Below are positions 7,769 to 16,923 of a DNA stretch of 64,000 nt, piece by piece (position 1 is the stretch's first letter; each line of letters opens with the position of its first letter). Source of the stretch: Chitinophagales bacterium 65-1. GTDB taxonomy: Bacteria > Bacteroidota > Bacteroidia > Chitinophagales > Chitinophagaceae. The position numbers and the translations under genes are program-made. The notes under the pieces are model-generated. The model was given only the letters and a program-made list of their open reading frames with translations, was not told the DNA's origin and made no database searches. The stretch covers positions 60,613 to 124,612 of the forward strand of contig MWYX01000060.1 in NCBI GenBank assembly GCA_002050465.1, written 5' to 3'.

Positions 7769-9367
7769 TTACTTTTCATTATAAGTTTTATTCTTCCCAG
7801 CACCCGCAAGAGTAACTCCGCTCCTAACTCCTGTATGATTACCATTTTCAACTACCAGCTTCCCATTTACAATTACATATTTAAATCCTTTTGAGTATTG
7901 GTGAGGATCTTCAAAAGTTGCGATATCCTGCACTTCTTTTTCATCAAATATTACCACATCGGCAGCTAAACCTTCCTTTAATAATCCCCGGTCTTTTAAC
8001 TGAAATTTTTGTGCAGGCAATGATGTCATTCTCCTTATTGCTTCTTCCAGAGAAATTATTTTCTCCTCTCTTACATATTTGCTTAATACCCTTGCATTGG
8101 TACCATACCCCCGGGGATGTGGGACACCTATTTTATATTGCCTAATGCTTGCATCTGATGCAAACATGTTAAAAGGATATTGCATAATATTTTTTACATC
8201 ATTTTCACTCATACCATGAAATACCATCCCTGCTCCACCATTCAGCATTAATTCGATTATTGTTTCTGCTTCAGCTTTTGCTTTATGCTTTTTTCCTTTC
8301 ATAAGATTTATTTCCTCAATGCTTTTACCATTGTAAGTTGAATCGGCACGGTGTGATGCTACAACAGCATAACTAAAATGTTTTAATTTTCTTTTCTTTA
8401 ATTTACCAACCATGTTATTGATTACATAATTGCGTATCTCAGCCCGTTGCAATCTTGCTTTGACCGAATCTGAGCCATCTGATAAAATTTCTTCAGGTAT
8501 CATTGTACTTAATGATGTACTGCTGGCCGTATAAGGATATTGGTCGATAGTTACTTCCAACCCTTCATTTCTTGCGTCTTTAATCATTTGCAAAGTTTGC
8601 TTACTCCTGCCCCAGTTTTGTTGTCCGCCAACTTTAAAATGTGAGATCTCTACAGGAATATTTGCCTGCCTGCCTATATTTAAAGCTTCGTTTATCGCCT
8701 GTACAACACTATCTGCCTCATCTCTCATATGTGTTGCATACAAACCATTATATTGTGCAGCAATTTTTGCCAGCGCTACTATCTCTGCAGCATGCGAATA
8801 TGTTCCCGGAATATAGATAAGCCCGGTAGATAAACCCACTGCACCATCCTTCATCGCTTTTGCAACCAAAGCTTCCATTTGTTGCAATTCAGCTTGTGTA
8901 GGGGGCCTGTTGGCAGTGCCCATCACTTCTTTACGAACATCATTATGCCCGATAAGGGTAGCAACATTTATTGAAAGTTTTAAACTATCCAAATAAGTAA
9001 AATATTTTTGTATGTTAACATGGGAAGCACCACAATTACCTGTTACCACAGAAGTAACTCCGTCTAAAATAAAATTATTTGCTGTTGGCGTTTTTGCTTC
9101 ATCACCTTCAATATGCGTATGTACATCAATAAACCCCGGAGAAACTATCAATCCTGTTGCATCAATTATTTTTTCAGCAGGAATATTTTTTGGTTTTCCG
9201 GCATAGACAATTTTCCCCTTGCTAATAGCTACATAACCATAATACCAGGAGTTGCCGGTGCCATCAATGATACGCCCGTTTTTTATTAAAACATCTGCCT
9301 GCTGCGATAATCCGGTATGGCAAATTAGCATTAACAGAAAAAAATAAATGAGTTTTAATTTAATCAT
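7769..9367 (-). CDS. secreted N-acyl-D-amino-acid deacylase (D-aminoacylase)
   Basis: This 532-residue protein has a signal peptide (ending TGLSQQ) and an amidohydrolase fold. It has the metal motif GFIDVHTHIEGD, the D-aminoacylase Cys segment TGNCGAS, THMRDE, the DQYPYTASST segment, and a C-terminal beta-sandwich part LAADVVIFDEKEV. It should remove the acyl group from N-acyl-D-amino acids, or act on a related N-acyl or dipeptide substrate, in the periplasm. It lies back to back with another secreted amidohydrolase, so the two may be used for scavenging amide-bonded nutrients. The exact substrate cannot be told. Confidence 0.88.
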   Translation of the reverse strand: MIKLKLIYFFLLMLICHTGLSQQADVLIKNGRIIDGTGNSWYYGYVAISKGKIVYAGKPKNIPAEKIIDATGLIVSPGFIDVHTHIEGDEAKTPTANNFILDGVTSVVTGNCGASHVNIQKYFTYLDSLKLSINVATLIGHNDVRKEVMGTANRPPTQAELQQMEALVAKAMKDGAVGLSTGLIYIPGTYSHAAEIVALAKIAAQYNGLYATHMRDEADSVVQAINEALNIGRQANIPVEISHFKVGGQQNWGRSKQTLQMIKDARNEGLEVTIDQYPYTASSTSLSTMIPEEILSDGSDSVKARLQRAEIRNYVINNMVGKLKKRKLKHFSYAVVASHRADSTYNGKSIEEINLMKGKKHKAKAEAETIIELMLNGGAGMVFHGMSENDVKNIMQYPFNMFASDASIRQYKIGVPHPRGYGTNARVLSKYVREEKIISLEEAIRRMTSLPAQKFQLKDRGLLKEGLAADVVIFDEKEVQDIATFEDPHQYSKGFKYVIVNGKLVVENGNHTGVRSGVTLAGAGKNKTYNEK

Positions 9368-9414
9368 AATAATTATCTTATAAACTTAATTTGAAAAGAT
9401 TTGAGCAATGGATA

Positions 9415-9442
9415 TTGAATTTATAACAATAATTTACTTTTG
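9415..9442 (+). promoter_or_regulatory. candidate promoter TTG-N17-TACTTTTG
   Basis: TACTTTTG matches the TAnnTTTG -7 consensus, and a TTG lies 17 bases upstream. The ATG of the plus-strand amidohydrolase follows 45 bases after the element. The spacing is at the short end of the range, so confidence is moderate. Confidence 0.4.
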
Positions 9443-9486
9443 AAATACTCACAGGCCTATAAATCTATTTAGAAAAACTAAATAAA

Positions 9487-10506
9487 ATGAAGAATCTATT
9501 ATTTATATTATTTATTTTTTTATTTATTAAAATAAGTTACAGCCAGCAAAATAAATCTCAACAAGCAAAATTGCCCATCATTGATATGCACTTGCATGCT
9601 ATGAAAGCAGATGCCCAGGGACCTCCGCCCTTTGTATTTTGTTTGCCCCGGACTGATCTGGTAACATGGGATAACTCCAAACCATACCCTCTTGAATTTA
9701 TCAGGCAATTTGGTAATGGAGAATGCTCTCTTCGTATTGTATCTCCAACAACTAATGAAGAGCTGATAAAAAGGACATTGTCAATAATGAAGAAGCACAA
9801 TATATATGGAATGCTGAGTGGAACTGAAACAGAAAAATGGATGAAGGTTGCCCCCGAACGTTTTTTTCCCGGACTGCAATTCAATTTTAATAAAAACACA
9901 CCATCTGTTGATTCATTTAGAAAATTATTTACAAATGGTACTTTCAAAATATTGGGTGAAGTAGGAATTCAATATAACGGTTACTCACCCAGTGATAGTT
10001 TGTTCGACCCATATCTGAGTATAGCAGAAGAATTGGATATTCCAATGGCTATACACATAGGTACCGGTCCCGTGGGTGCACCATATCTGGGAAGTGTAAA
10101 ATACAGAGCCCGGCTACATTCTGCATTGGTGCTGGAAGAAGCTTTGTTAAAGCACCCCAAACTAAGGGTATATATTATGCATGCTGGCTGGCCTATGATA
10201 GATGATCTGCTTGCAGTATTATGGACACATCCCCAGGTATATGTTGATGTTGGTGTAATTTCTTTTGCACTGCCACGAAAAGAATTTCATAAATATTTGC
10301 AGCGCATTGTTGAAGCCGGTTTTGGCAAACGGGTTATGTTTGGCTCCGATCAGATGGTGTGGCCTGAAGCGATTGAATATGCAATACAATCTATAGAAAC
10401 TGCCTCATTTTTATCTTCTCAGCAAAAAAGAGATATCTTTTATAATAATGCAGCAAGGTTTTTACGTTTAAATAAAGAAGATATTAACAGGCATCACAGC
10501 CATTAA
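9487..10506 (+). CDS. secreted amidohydrolase-2 family hydrolase
   Basis: This 339-residue protein has a signal peptide (ending KISYSQQ) followed by a TIM-barrel metal-dependent hydrolase of the amidohydrolase-2 group. It shows DMHLHAM (first two metal His), MAIHIGTGP, YIMHAGWPM and the late Asp in MFGSDQM, then NNAARFL, typical of the last helix. Members act as decarboxylases, lactonases or amide hydrolases, so the reaction is open. It is divergently transcribed from a D-aminoacylase-like gene, with about 120 bases between starts that hold a likely promoter. Confidence 0.87.
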   Translation: MKNLLFILFIFLFIKISYSQQNKSQQAKLPIIDMHLHAMKADAQGPPPFVFCLPRTDLVTWDNSKPYPLEFIRQFGNGECSLRIVSPTTNEELIKRTLSIMKKHNIYGMLSGTETEKWMKVAPERFFPGLQFNFNKNTPSVDSFRKLFTNGTFKILGEVGIQYNGYSPSDSLFDPYLSIAEELDIPMAIHIGTGPVGAPYLGSVKYRARLHSALVLEEALLKHPKLRVYIMHAGWPMIDDLLAVLWTHPQVYVDVGVISFALPRKEFHKYLQRIVEAGFGKRVMFGSDQMVWPEAIEYAIQSIETASFLSSQQKRDIFYNNAARFLRLNKEDINRHHSH

Positions 10507-10533
10507 AAAATTAAAAGAAAAATAAATTTTTAA

Positions 10534-11289
10534 TTACTTCAATCCTTCGTGTTTTTTGAATGTTTCTGCTGTATTTAAAATGTATTCATAAAACTCAAGC
10601 TCAGAGGACGTAATAATAAATTCATACGTTGGCTTATATGTAAACATATATTTCTCAAGTGAATTCCCCGTTAATCCCGTTACCCGTTTTATCAAAGTAT
10701 TATTGAATTTGTAATTAACATACTTATCTTCTTCTTCCGCCAGTAATCTTTTTTGAAAGGCCAGGTTTTGTTTATTTCTTCTGAAGCGAAAAATATTAAT
10801 AAGCTCATTAATATCAATACCGGGAGGAGAGCCCGGTGTATAAGTTGAGCGCAACCCCGGCTTTTGATAATCAAATATTTTAGAATAACTAAGACGATTC
10901 TCTGCTGAATCCTGCCTGTAACTTTTAGAGAATATCTTAACTTCTTTTAATAGCCTGTATTTTTCAAATACCCTTACCTGTAAAGAGATATCAAAATCGT
11001 TGTAATTACTGATAGACTTAACCGGAAATTTTTGTGTTGGCTTATTAGCATAATAAAATGATATAGAATCATTTTCGTTTGTGTTGATATGATATGTTCC
11101 CAGCGAATCAGTAATAGTACTACCGCCACCGGTACTTTTTACTATTACCCCCGGCACTACATATAATTTTGTTGAATCGTAAACTCTACCCGAAATTATA
11201 GTTTGACCGGTTGCATAATTTATCAACAACATAAAAAATAAGAAGTAGCCGGTTATTTTAAACTCTGGTAAAAATGTAATCACGATCAA
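10534..11289 (-). CDS. carboxypeptidase-regulatory-like domain protein, unknown function
   Basis: This 251-residue protein has an N-terminal hydrophobic signal (FLFFMLLINYATGQ) and then a CarboxypepD_reg-like beta-sandwich (about residues 28-100: ISGRVYDSTKLYVVPGVIV, then TDSLGTYHI), followed by a helical tail with FRFRRNKQNLAFQKRLLAEEE. Small proteins with this domain are common in Bacteroidota next to the outer membrane, but their function is unknown. The first codon in the track is TTG; a GTG two codons later is also possible, and no ATG gives a full signal peptide. It converges with the amidohydrolase gene. Confidence 0.75.
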   Translation of the reverse strand: MIVITFLPEFKITGYFLFFMLLINYATGQTIISGRVYDSTKLYVVPGVIVKSTGGGSTITDSLGTYHINTNENDSISFYYANKPTQKFPVKSISNYNDFDISLQVRVFEKYRLLKEVKIFSKSYRQDSAENRLSYSKIFDYQKPGLRSTYTPGSPPGIDINELINIFRFRRNKQNLAFQKRLLAEEEDKYVNYKFNNTLIKRVTGLTGNSLEKYMFTYKPTYEFIITSSELEFYEYILNTAETFKKHEGLK

Positions 11290-11389
11290 TATTACAGTAA
11301 AGACAATTATCGATTTATTCTAAAGACATATTTAACTGTCATTTCGCTTTTTAAATATTTTAAATCCTTTATGAACTGATTTAAAAAAT

Positions 11390-12007
11390 TTATTGAAGTA
11401 AAATATTCTCGATTATGGAAGAGTAATATTTATGTTCCAGCATATGAACTTTTTCAGCCAGCGTTTCAGGGGTATCAGTTTTATCAACCTGGCATTTTGA
11501 CTGAAAAATAATTTTACCATGATCATATATTTCGTCTACATAATGGATCGTGATCCCGCTTTCTTCTTCTCCCGCCTTTAATACTGCTTCATGAACGAAA
11601 TTTCCGTACATATTTTTTCCTCCATATTTTGGAAGCAATGCAGGATGAATATTGATAATTTTATTCGGATAAACCCGGATAATTTCATTAGGTACTTTCC
11701 ACATAAATCCAGCAAGTACAATAAGGTCAATCTTATAGTTTTTTAATTCATCCAGGTAACCATCTTCATAAAATTTTTTTCTATCAATTATTAATGCTGG
11801 AATACTTTCTTTTTCAGCAATTTTTAATACGCCTGCGTTTGGATTATTACATACGATCAACACCACTTTTGCTCTGTTCTTTTCTGTGTTCTTGTTCAGA
11901 GAGCCTATCCCCATTTTTATAGAGGAATTAAAATGATCTATAATTCTTTGGGCATTACTTCCTTTACCTGAAGCAAAAATTGCTATGTATTTTGTTACGT
12001 GTTGCAC
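11390..12007 (-). CDS. purN: phosphoribosylglycinamide formyltransferase
   Basis: This 205-residue PurN transfers a formyl group from 10-formyltetrahydrofolate to GAR in purine synthesis (cytoplasm). It has the phosphate-binding loop IFASGKGSNAQRI, the folate and catalytic segment LAGFMWKVP, the signature IINIHPALLPKYGG with the catalytic His, and HYVDEIYDHGKI with the Asp. The start codon appears to be GTG, as no in-frame ATG lies near. It stands alone here, upstream of and divergent from the alternative complex III operon. Confidence 0.93.
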   Translation of the reverse strand: MQHVTKYIAIFASGKGSNAQRIIDHFNSSIKMGIGSLNKNTEKNRAKVVLIVCNNPNAGVLKIAEKESIPALIIDRKKFYEDGYLDELKNYKIDLIVLAGFMWKVPNEIIRVYPNKIINIHPALLPKYGGKNMYGNFVHEAVLKAGEEESGITIHYVDEIYDHGKIIFQSKCQVDKTDTPETLAEKVHMLEHKYYSSIIENILLQ

Positions 12008-12212
12008 AATTGTATTAAGGGCGTTTATAATTTTGAATTTATATTTATAAAGATGATAAAAATATACATCTAAAGTATATTAATAATTATAATAACAAGG
12101 CTTACAAAATAATGACAAAGATTAAAGCTGATATTATCAAATCTTCTGAAACCCACGCCAGATAAGGAGAAAAAAATTTTTAAAATGTTAACAGTATATC
12201 AACATCCTGACT

Positions 12213-12220
12213 TATTTTTG
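12213..12220 (+). promoter_or_regulatory. candidate -7 element of the alternative complex III operon
   Basis: TATTTTTG fits TAnnTTTG and lies 41 bases before the actA ATG, in the 250-base gap between divergent purN and actA. A good TTTG -33 box is not seen (GTTA lies near the right place). It is the best candidate for the start of transcription of the long respiratory operon. Confidence 0.4.
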
Positions 12221-12261
12221 CACGCAGCATAAGGAATTTATATCTTGACCAAGTTTAGCGC

Positions 12262-13521
12262 ATGAACCATTATAGAAGATTTATTGGTACAACCACCACA
12301 GGGATTTTCTTCCTTTTTCTATTCAGTTTTAATAATAATTTATTTGCACAGGATGGCCAGGCCATATTTAAAAGCTATTGCGCCAGTTGTCATAAACCTG
12401 ATGCTGAATTTACAGGTCCCCCGTTAAAAGGAGCCAGGGAAAGAGAAGCAGCAGCCGGATTACCTAAAGACTGGGTTTACAAGTGGGTTCACAATACCAC
12501 TTCTATGATAAACACTGACCCTTATGCCAAGCAAATGTTTGCGAAGTATAATTCAGTTATGACTGCTTTTCCGGATTTAAAAAATGAGGAAATAGATGCA
12601 GTATTGGATTGGGCTAATAAATATGAAAAGCCAGCAGCAGCGGCAAGCGCTACAGGAACAGGAACAGCTGGAGAAGACGATAATTCACTTTTATATGGTG
12701 TATTAACGTTAATACTTGCCGTTATTGCACTTATTTTATTGCAGGTTAACAGCAATCTTAAAAAACTGAGTGATGAAAAGCAGGGAATAAGAACCCCTAA
12801 TCCTGTTCCCTTTTATCGCAACAAAGCATATTTACTATTGGGTATTATAGTATTGTTTTTAATAGGCGGTTATTTTACCATGGAAGCAGCAATTGGTTTG
12901 GGCAGAACAAAGGGCTATCAGCCGGAACAGCCTATTTATTACTCCCATAAAATTCACGCAGGTACTAATCAAATCAGTTGTTTGTATTGTCATGGCGGCG
13001 CACAGGATAGTAAACACGCAAATATTCCTTCAGTAAATGTTTGTATGAACTGCCATATATCTATAAAAGAATATACAGGCGAGCCAATTACCAGAGAAGA
13101 CGGAACATCAGTAAATGGTACTGCAGAAATTCAAAAACTATATGAATATGCAGGTTGGAACCCCGATTTAAAAAAATATGACAGGCCGGGCAAACCAGTT
13201 GAATGGGTTAGAATACACAATCTTCCTGACCATGTTTACTTTAATCACTCACAACATGTAAAAGTTGGCCAGCAGCAATGCCAAACATGCCATGGTAACA
13301 TTCAGGATATGGGAGAAGTAGCACAATTTGCTGATCTTAGCATGGGGTGGTGTATCAATTGTCACAGGGAAACCAAGGTTCAGTTTAATGATAGTGCAGG
13401 GAATGGAAATAAATTTTATAGCATTTATGAAAAATTTCATGATGATATAAAAAATAAAAAATACGATAGTGTAACGGTAGAACGTATAGGTGGCACTGAA
13501 TGTCAAAAATGCCACTATTAA
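12262..13521 (+). CDS. actA: alternative complex III subunit ActA, multiheme cytochrome c
   Basis: This 419-residue protein has a signal peptide (ending NNLFAQ), a mono-heme domain with CASCH at about residue 40, two membrane segments (about 145-163 and 190-208), then a multiheme part with CLYCH, CMNCH, CQTCH, CINCH and CQKCH at the extreme C-terminus. That makes six CxxCH motifs. ActA carries electrons out of the quinol-oxidising core toward the oxidase or cytochrome c. It opens an operon with actB-F and oxidase genes in the order known for Bacteroidota. The N-terminal domain, CxxCH plus a TM anchor, looks fused to the pentaheme part. Confidence 0.93.
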   Translation: MNHYRRFIGTTTTGIFFLFLFSFNNNLFAQDGQAIFKSYCASCHKPDAEFTGPPLKGAREREAAAGLPKDWVYKWVHNTTSMINTDPYAKQMFAKYNSVMTAFPDLKNEEIDAVLDWANKYEKPAAAASATGTGTAGEDDNSLLYGVLTLILAVIALILLQVNSNLKKLSDEKQGIRTPNPVPFYRNKAYLLLGIIVLFLIGGYFTMEAAIGLGRTKGYQPEQPIYYSHKIHAGTNQISCLYCHGGAQDSKHANIPSVNVCMNCHISIKEYTGEPITREDGTSVNGTAEIQKLYEYAGWNPDLKKYDRPGKPVEWVRIHNLPDHVYFNHSQHVKVGQQQCQTCHGNIQDMGEVAQFADLSMGWCINCHRETKVQFNDSAGNGNKFYSIYEKFHDDIKNKKYDSVTVERIGGTECQKCHY

Positions 13522-13582
13522 ACGTGGATAGTTATTCGGTTAATCCGGGTAAACGTTTAAAGGGTAACAAATAAACGGTAAT

Positions 13583-16500
13583 ATGAATGAAATAAAGTAC
13601 TGGCAAAGTTTTGGAGAGCTGAACAAATCAGATGAATTTAAAAAGTCATTGGTAAATGAGTTTAATGATGAGTTGCTTCCATTAGAAGACATGAAAGAGA
13701 TATTGGATGCTAAAACTCCCCGCCGTGATTTCTTAAAGTATATAGGATTTAGCACAGCCGCTGCTGCACTTGCAGCCAGTTGTGAATCACCGGTTAATAA
13801 AGCAGTGCCATTTTTAAATAAAAGGGATGACATTACACCGGGTATTTCTAATTTTTATGCATCTACATATATAAGCGACGGCGATGTGGTACCGGTACTT
13901 GTTAAACAAAGAGAGGGACGCCCGATAAAAGTGGAAGGAAATACACTTTCGCCTGTAACAAATGGAGGTACATCAGCACAGGTACAGGCTTCTGTGCTAG
14001 ACTTATATGATACTTCACGACTCCGGTATCCTATGGCAAAAGGCAAGGAAGCCACTTTTGAAGTGATAGATAAAATGATAGCTGATGACTTAACTGCAAA
14101 TGCAGGTAAACCATTGGTGCTGCTTACTTCATCGCTAACATCTCCTACAACAAAACAAATAATTACAAATTTTTTAGCGAAATATCCGGGTGCCCGGCAT
14201 GTACAATACGATGGTGTTTCGTATAGCGGAATGATACAGGCAAATGAAGCTTCGTATGGAAAAAAAACCCTGCCTTCTTACCATTTTGAAAATGCAAAGG
14301 TTATTGTAAGCCTGGGCGCAGATTTCTTAGGTACATGGTTAAGCCCTGTTGTTTTTAACAGGCAATATGCTGAAACGAGAAGAATTAATGCACAGCATCC
14401 ACAGATGAGCAGGCACTTTCAATTTGAAAGTTATATGAGCTTAACAGGTGCTAATGCAGATGAAAGATATCTTCATAAACCTTCTGAAACAGGTGCAGTG
14501 GCACTTGCGTTACTGGCTGCAGTGGGGGGAAGTGTTACTTCAAATTTAACCGGCAATGCTGCAGAAGGTGTAAAAAAAGCAGCAGCAGAGTTAATGGCAA
14601 ATAAAGGTGCAGCCCTGGTTGTGTGCGGAAGTAATGACACTAATGTTCAGATAATTGTAAATGCAATTAACGAAGCGATCGGAGCAGGTGGTAAAACCAT
14701 AGACTGGGCTTCAACTGCAAATTATCGTCAGGGTGTTGATGTAGATATGGCCACGCTGGTAAATGATCTTAATGCAGGTAACGTTGGTGCGTTATTAGTG
14801 TACGGTGCCAATCCGGCCTATAATTATTTTGCAGCTGATAAATTTAAAGCAGGTATAAAAAAATGCCCTGTAACCATCTCATTCAACGAAAGGATGGACG
14901 AAACTACAGAGCTATGTAAATATGTTCTTCCTTCTCATCACTGGCTGGAAAGCTGGGGAGATGCTGAGGGCCAGGGAGGCAATATCAGTTTAATTCAACC
15001 ACTTATTCATCCATTATTCAAAACAAGACAATTCGAGGATTCATTATTAAAATGGATTGGCTCATCAACAGCAGTTACCAGTACTGATTCAACAGCTATA
15101 GCAAATACTTCTGCACAAACCGGCAACGATTATCAAACTTACTTTAAAAAATACTGGACGGCTAAAGTTGGCGGTGAGGATAATTTTAATATCGCATTGC
15201 AGGATGGTATTGTTGGATCAGGAACGGGTAAAAGATCATTAACTAATAATCCTGATTCAACAAATACAACTAACACAAATAATACTACAGATACAACTAG
15301 TATTTTAAAGAATGTTACAACTGCACTTACTTTATCCGGCGCATCGTTCAGCGGAAATGTTGCCGGTGCAGCTGCAAAGATCGCCGCTATAAAAAGTGGT
15401 GGAAACGAAATAGTGTTATATCAAAAGGTTTCATTAGGCACAGGTAACCAGGCAAATAATCCCTGGCTGCAGGAGCTTCCAGATCCCATCTCAAAAGCAA
15501 CATGGGATAATTATGCAATGATATCCTCTGCAATGGGTAAATCATTATTCAATATTGATATTTTCAACAGGAAGGATACTGATAAATATGAAGTAAACCC
15601 TCAAAAACCTGTTGTAAAAATTACAGCAAATGGTAAAAGTGTAACCCTTCCGGTTCTTATTCTTCCCGGAATACATCCTAATGTAATTGCATTAGCTGTT
15701 GGATACGGAAGAACAAGTGGTGACAATAATAAAACAGCAGAGTATATTGGCAGAGCAGCATATGGGGCAGGGGTAAATGTATATCCACTGGTTTCGTATA
15801 ACGGAACAAATGTTGATTATTATGCAGCCAATGCAACAATTGAAAAAACAGGAGACACTTATCCAATTGCACAGTCGCAGGTGCATAATGTTACAGAGGG
15901 CAGACCTATTATAAGAGAAACAACGCTGTCTAAATTTATTGCAAATCCAAAAGATCTTAATAAACACGAGGAAGAAGAATTAGCGGCTTATGGGGAAGAT
16001 TTTGTAAAGGATGCAACCATGTATCCTTACTACGATAAGCCAGGTATGAAGTGGGGGATGAGTATTGATCTGAATACCTGCACCGGTTGCAGTGCTTGCG
16101 TGGTAGCCTGCCATGCAGAAAATAATATTCCGGTTGTAGGTAAGCGTGAGGTTGCAAGATATCATGATATGCATTGGCTTAGGATCGATCGTTACTTTAC
16201 GGGAAGTCCTGAAAACCCTGACGTCATTTTTCAGCCGATGCTTTGCCAACATTGTGATAATGCGCCCTGCGAAAATGTTTGTCCTGTTACTGCAACAAAT
16301 CATAGCAGCGAGGGCCTAAATCAAATGGCTTATAACCGTTGCATAGGTACAAGGTATTGTGCTAATAACTGTCCATATAAAGTACGTCGCTTTAACTGGC
16401 AGGATTATACGGGCTCTGACAGCTTCCCTGATAATCAAAAGGGGATTATTTCTGACGCTACCATGATGATGAATGATGATCTTCCAAGGATGGTTTTAAA

Positions 16501-16891
16501 TCCTGATGTAACAGTCCGATCAAGAGGGGTAATGGAAAAATGCAGTTTCTGCGTTCAGCGTTTACAGGAAGGAAAGTTAAATGCGAAAAAAGAAAACAGG
16601 ACGGTAAAGGACGGCGAGATACAAACTGCATGTATGCAGGCCTGTCCAACCCATGCAATTGTTTTCAGTAATGTAAATGATAAAGAGAGCCGTGTTTCAA
16701 AAATCAGAAATGTTGAGCAAAAGGATAGAAAATTTTATGTGTTGGAGCAGTTGCATACGCTTAGCAATGTTAACTATCTTGCCAAGATAAGGAATACAGA
16801 TAGAGTAGTGGGAGACATTCATGATGATAGTCATGAGAAAGGAGATTTTCATGGAACGAAGGAAGCCAATTCAGATAAACAGGATCATTAA
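13583..16891 (+). CDS. actB: alternative complex III subunit ActB, iron-sulfur protein with molybdopterin-oxidoreductase-like domain
   Basis: This 1102-residue protein has a twin-arginine signal (PRRDFLKYIGF, about residue 46) followed by AASC, so it may be a TAT-exported lipoprotein. The first two thirds resemble a molybdopterin oxidoreductase; in alternative complex III this domain is known to lack the cofactor. The C-terminal third binds Fe-S clusters: CTGCSACVVACHAEN, CQHCDNAPCENVCP, CIGTRYCANNCPYKVRRFNW, CSFCVQR and CMQACP. A Thr/Asn-rich linker (NPDSTNTTNTNNTTDTT) interrupts the first domain near residue 560. It would pass electrons from quinol (ActC side) to ActA. It follows actA by 61 bases. 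Confidence 0.93.
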   Translation: MNEIKYWQSFGELNKSDEFKKSLVNEFNDELLPLEDMKEILDAKTPRRDFLKYIGFSTAAAALAASCESPVNKAVPFLNKRDDITPGISNFYASTYISDGDVVPVLVKQREGRPIKVEGNTLSPVTNGGTSAQVQASVLDLYDTSRLRYPMAKGKEATFEVIDKMIADDLTANAGKPLVLLTSSLTSPTTKQIITNFLAKYPGARHVQYDGVSYSGMIQANEASYGKKTLPSYHFENAKVIVSLGADFLGTWLSPVVFNRQYAETRRINAQHPQMSRHFQFESYMSLTGANADERYLHKPSETGAVALALLAAVGGSVTSNLTGNAAEGVKKAAAELMANKGAALVVCGSNDTNVQIIVNAINEAIGAGGKTIDWASTANYRQGVDVDMATLVNDLNAGNVGALLVYGANPAYNYFAADKFKAGIKKCPVTISFNERMDETTELCKYVLPSHHWLESWGDAEGQGGNISLIQPLIHPLFKTRQFEDSLLKWIGSSTAVTSTDSTAIANTSAQTGNDYQTYFKKYWTAKVGGEDNFNIALQDGIVGSGTGKRSLTNNPDSTNTTNTNNTTDTTSILKNVTTALTLSGASFSGNVAGAAAKIAAIKSGGNEIVLYQKVSLGTGNQANNPWLQELPDPISKATWDNYAMISSAMGKSLFNIDIFNRKDTDKYEVNPQKPVVKITANGKSVTLPVLILPGIHPNVIALAVGYGRTSGDNNKTAEYIGRAAYGAGVNVYPLVSYNGTNVDYYAANATIEKTGDTYPIAQSQVHNVTEGRPIIRETTLSKFIANPKDLNKHEEEELAAYGEDFVKDATMYPYYDKPGMKWGMSIDLNTCTGCSACVVACHAENNIPVVGKREVARYHDMHWLRIDRYFTGSPENPDVIFQPMLCQHCDNAPCENVCPVTATNHSSEGLNQMAYNRCIGTRYCANNCPYKVRRFNWQDYTGSDSFPDNQKGIISDATMMMNDDLPRMVLNPDVTVRSRGVMEKCSFCVQRLQEGKLNAKKENRTVKDGEIQTACMQACPTHAIVFSNVNDKESRVSKIRNVEQKDRKFYVLEQLHTLSNVNYLAKIRNTDRVVGDIHDDSHEKGDFHGTKEANSDKQDH

Positions 16892-16923
16892 TAATCCCGA
16901 TAGCCGGGAGATAAGTAATTGAT

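Noticed and set aside
12112-12165. 17-residue ORF (MTKIKADIIKSSETHAR) before actA
   Set aside because: It is too short, has no supporting signal, and lies upstream of the likely operon promoter.
13583-16891. ActB as a true molybdenum-dependent formate dehydrogenase or nitrate reductase
   Set aside because: The operon context and subunit order are those of alternative complex III, where this domain does not hold a molybdenum cofactor.
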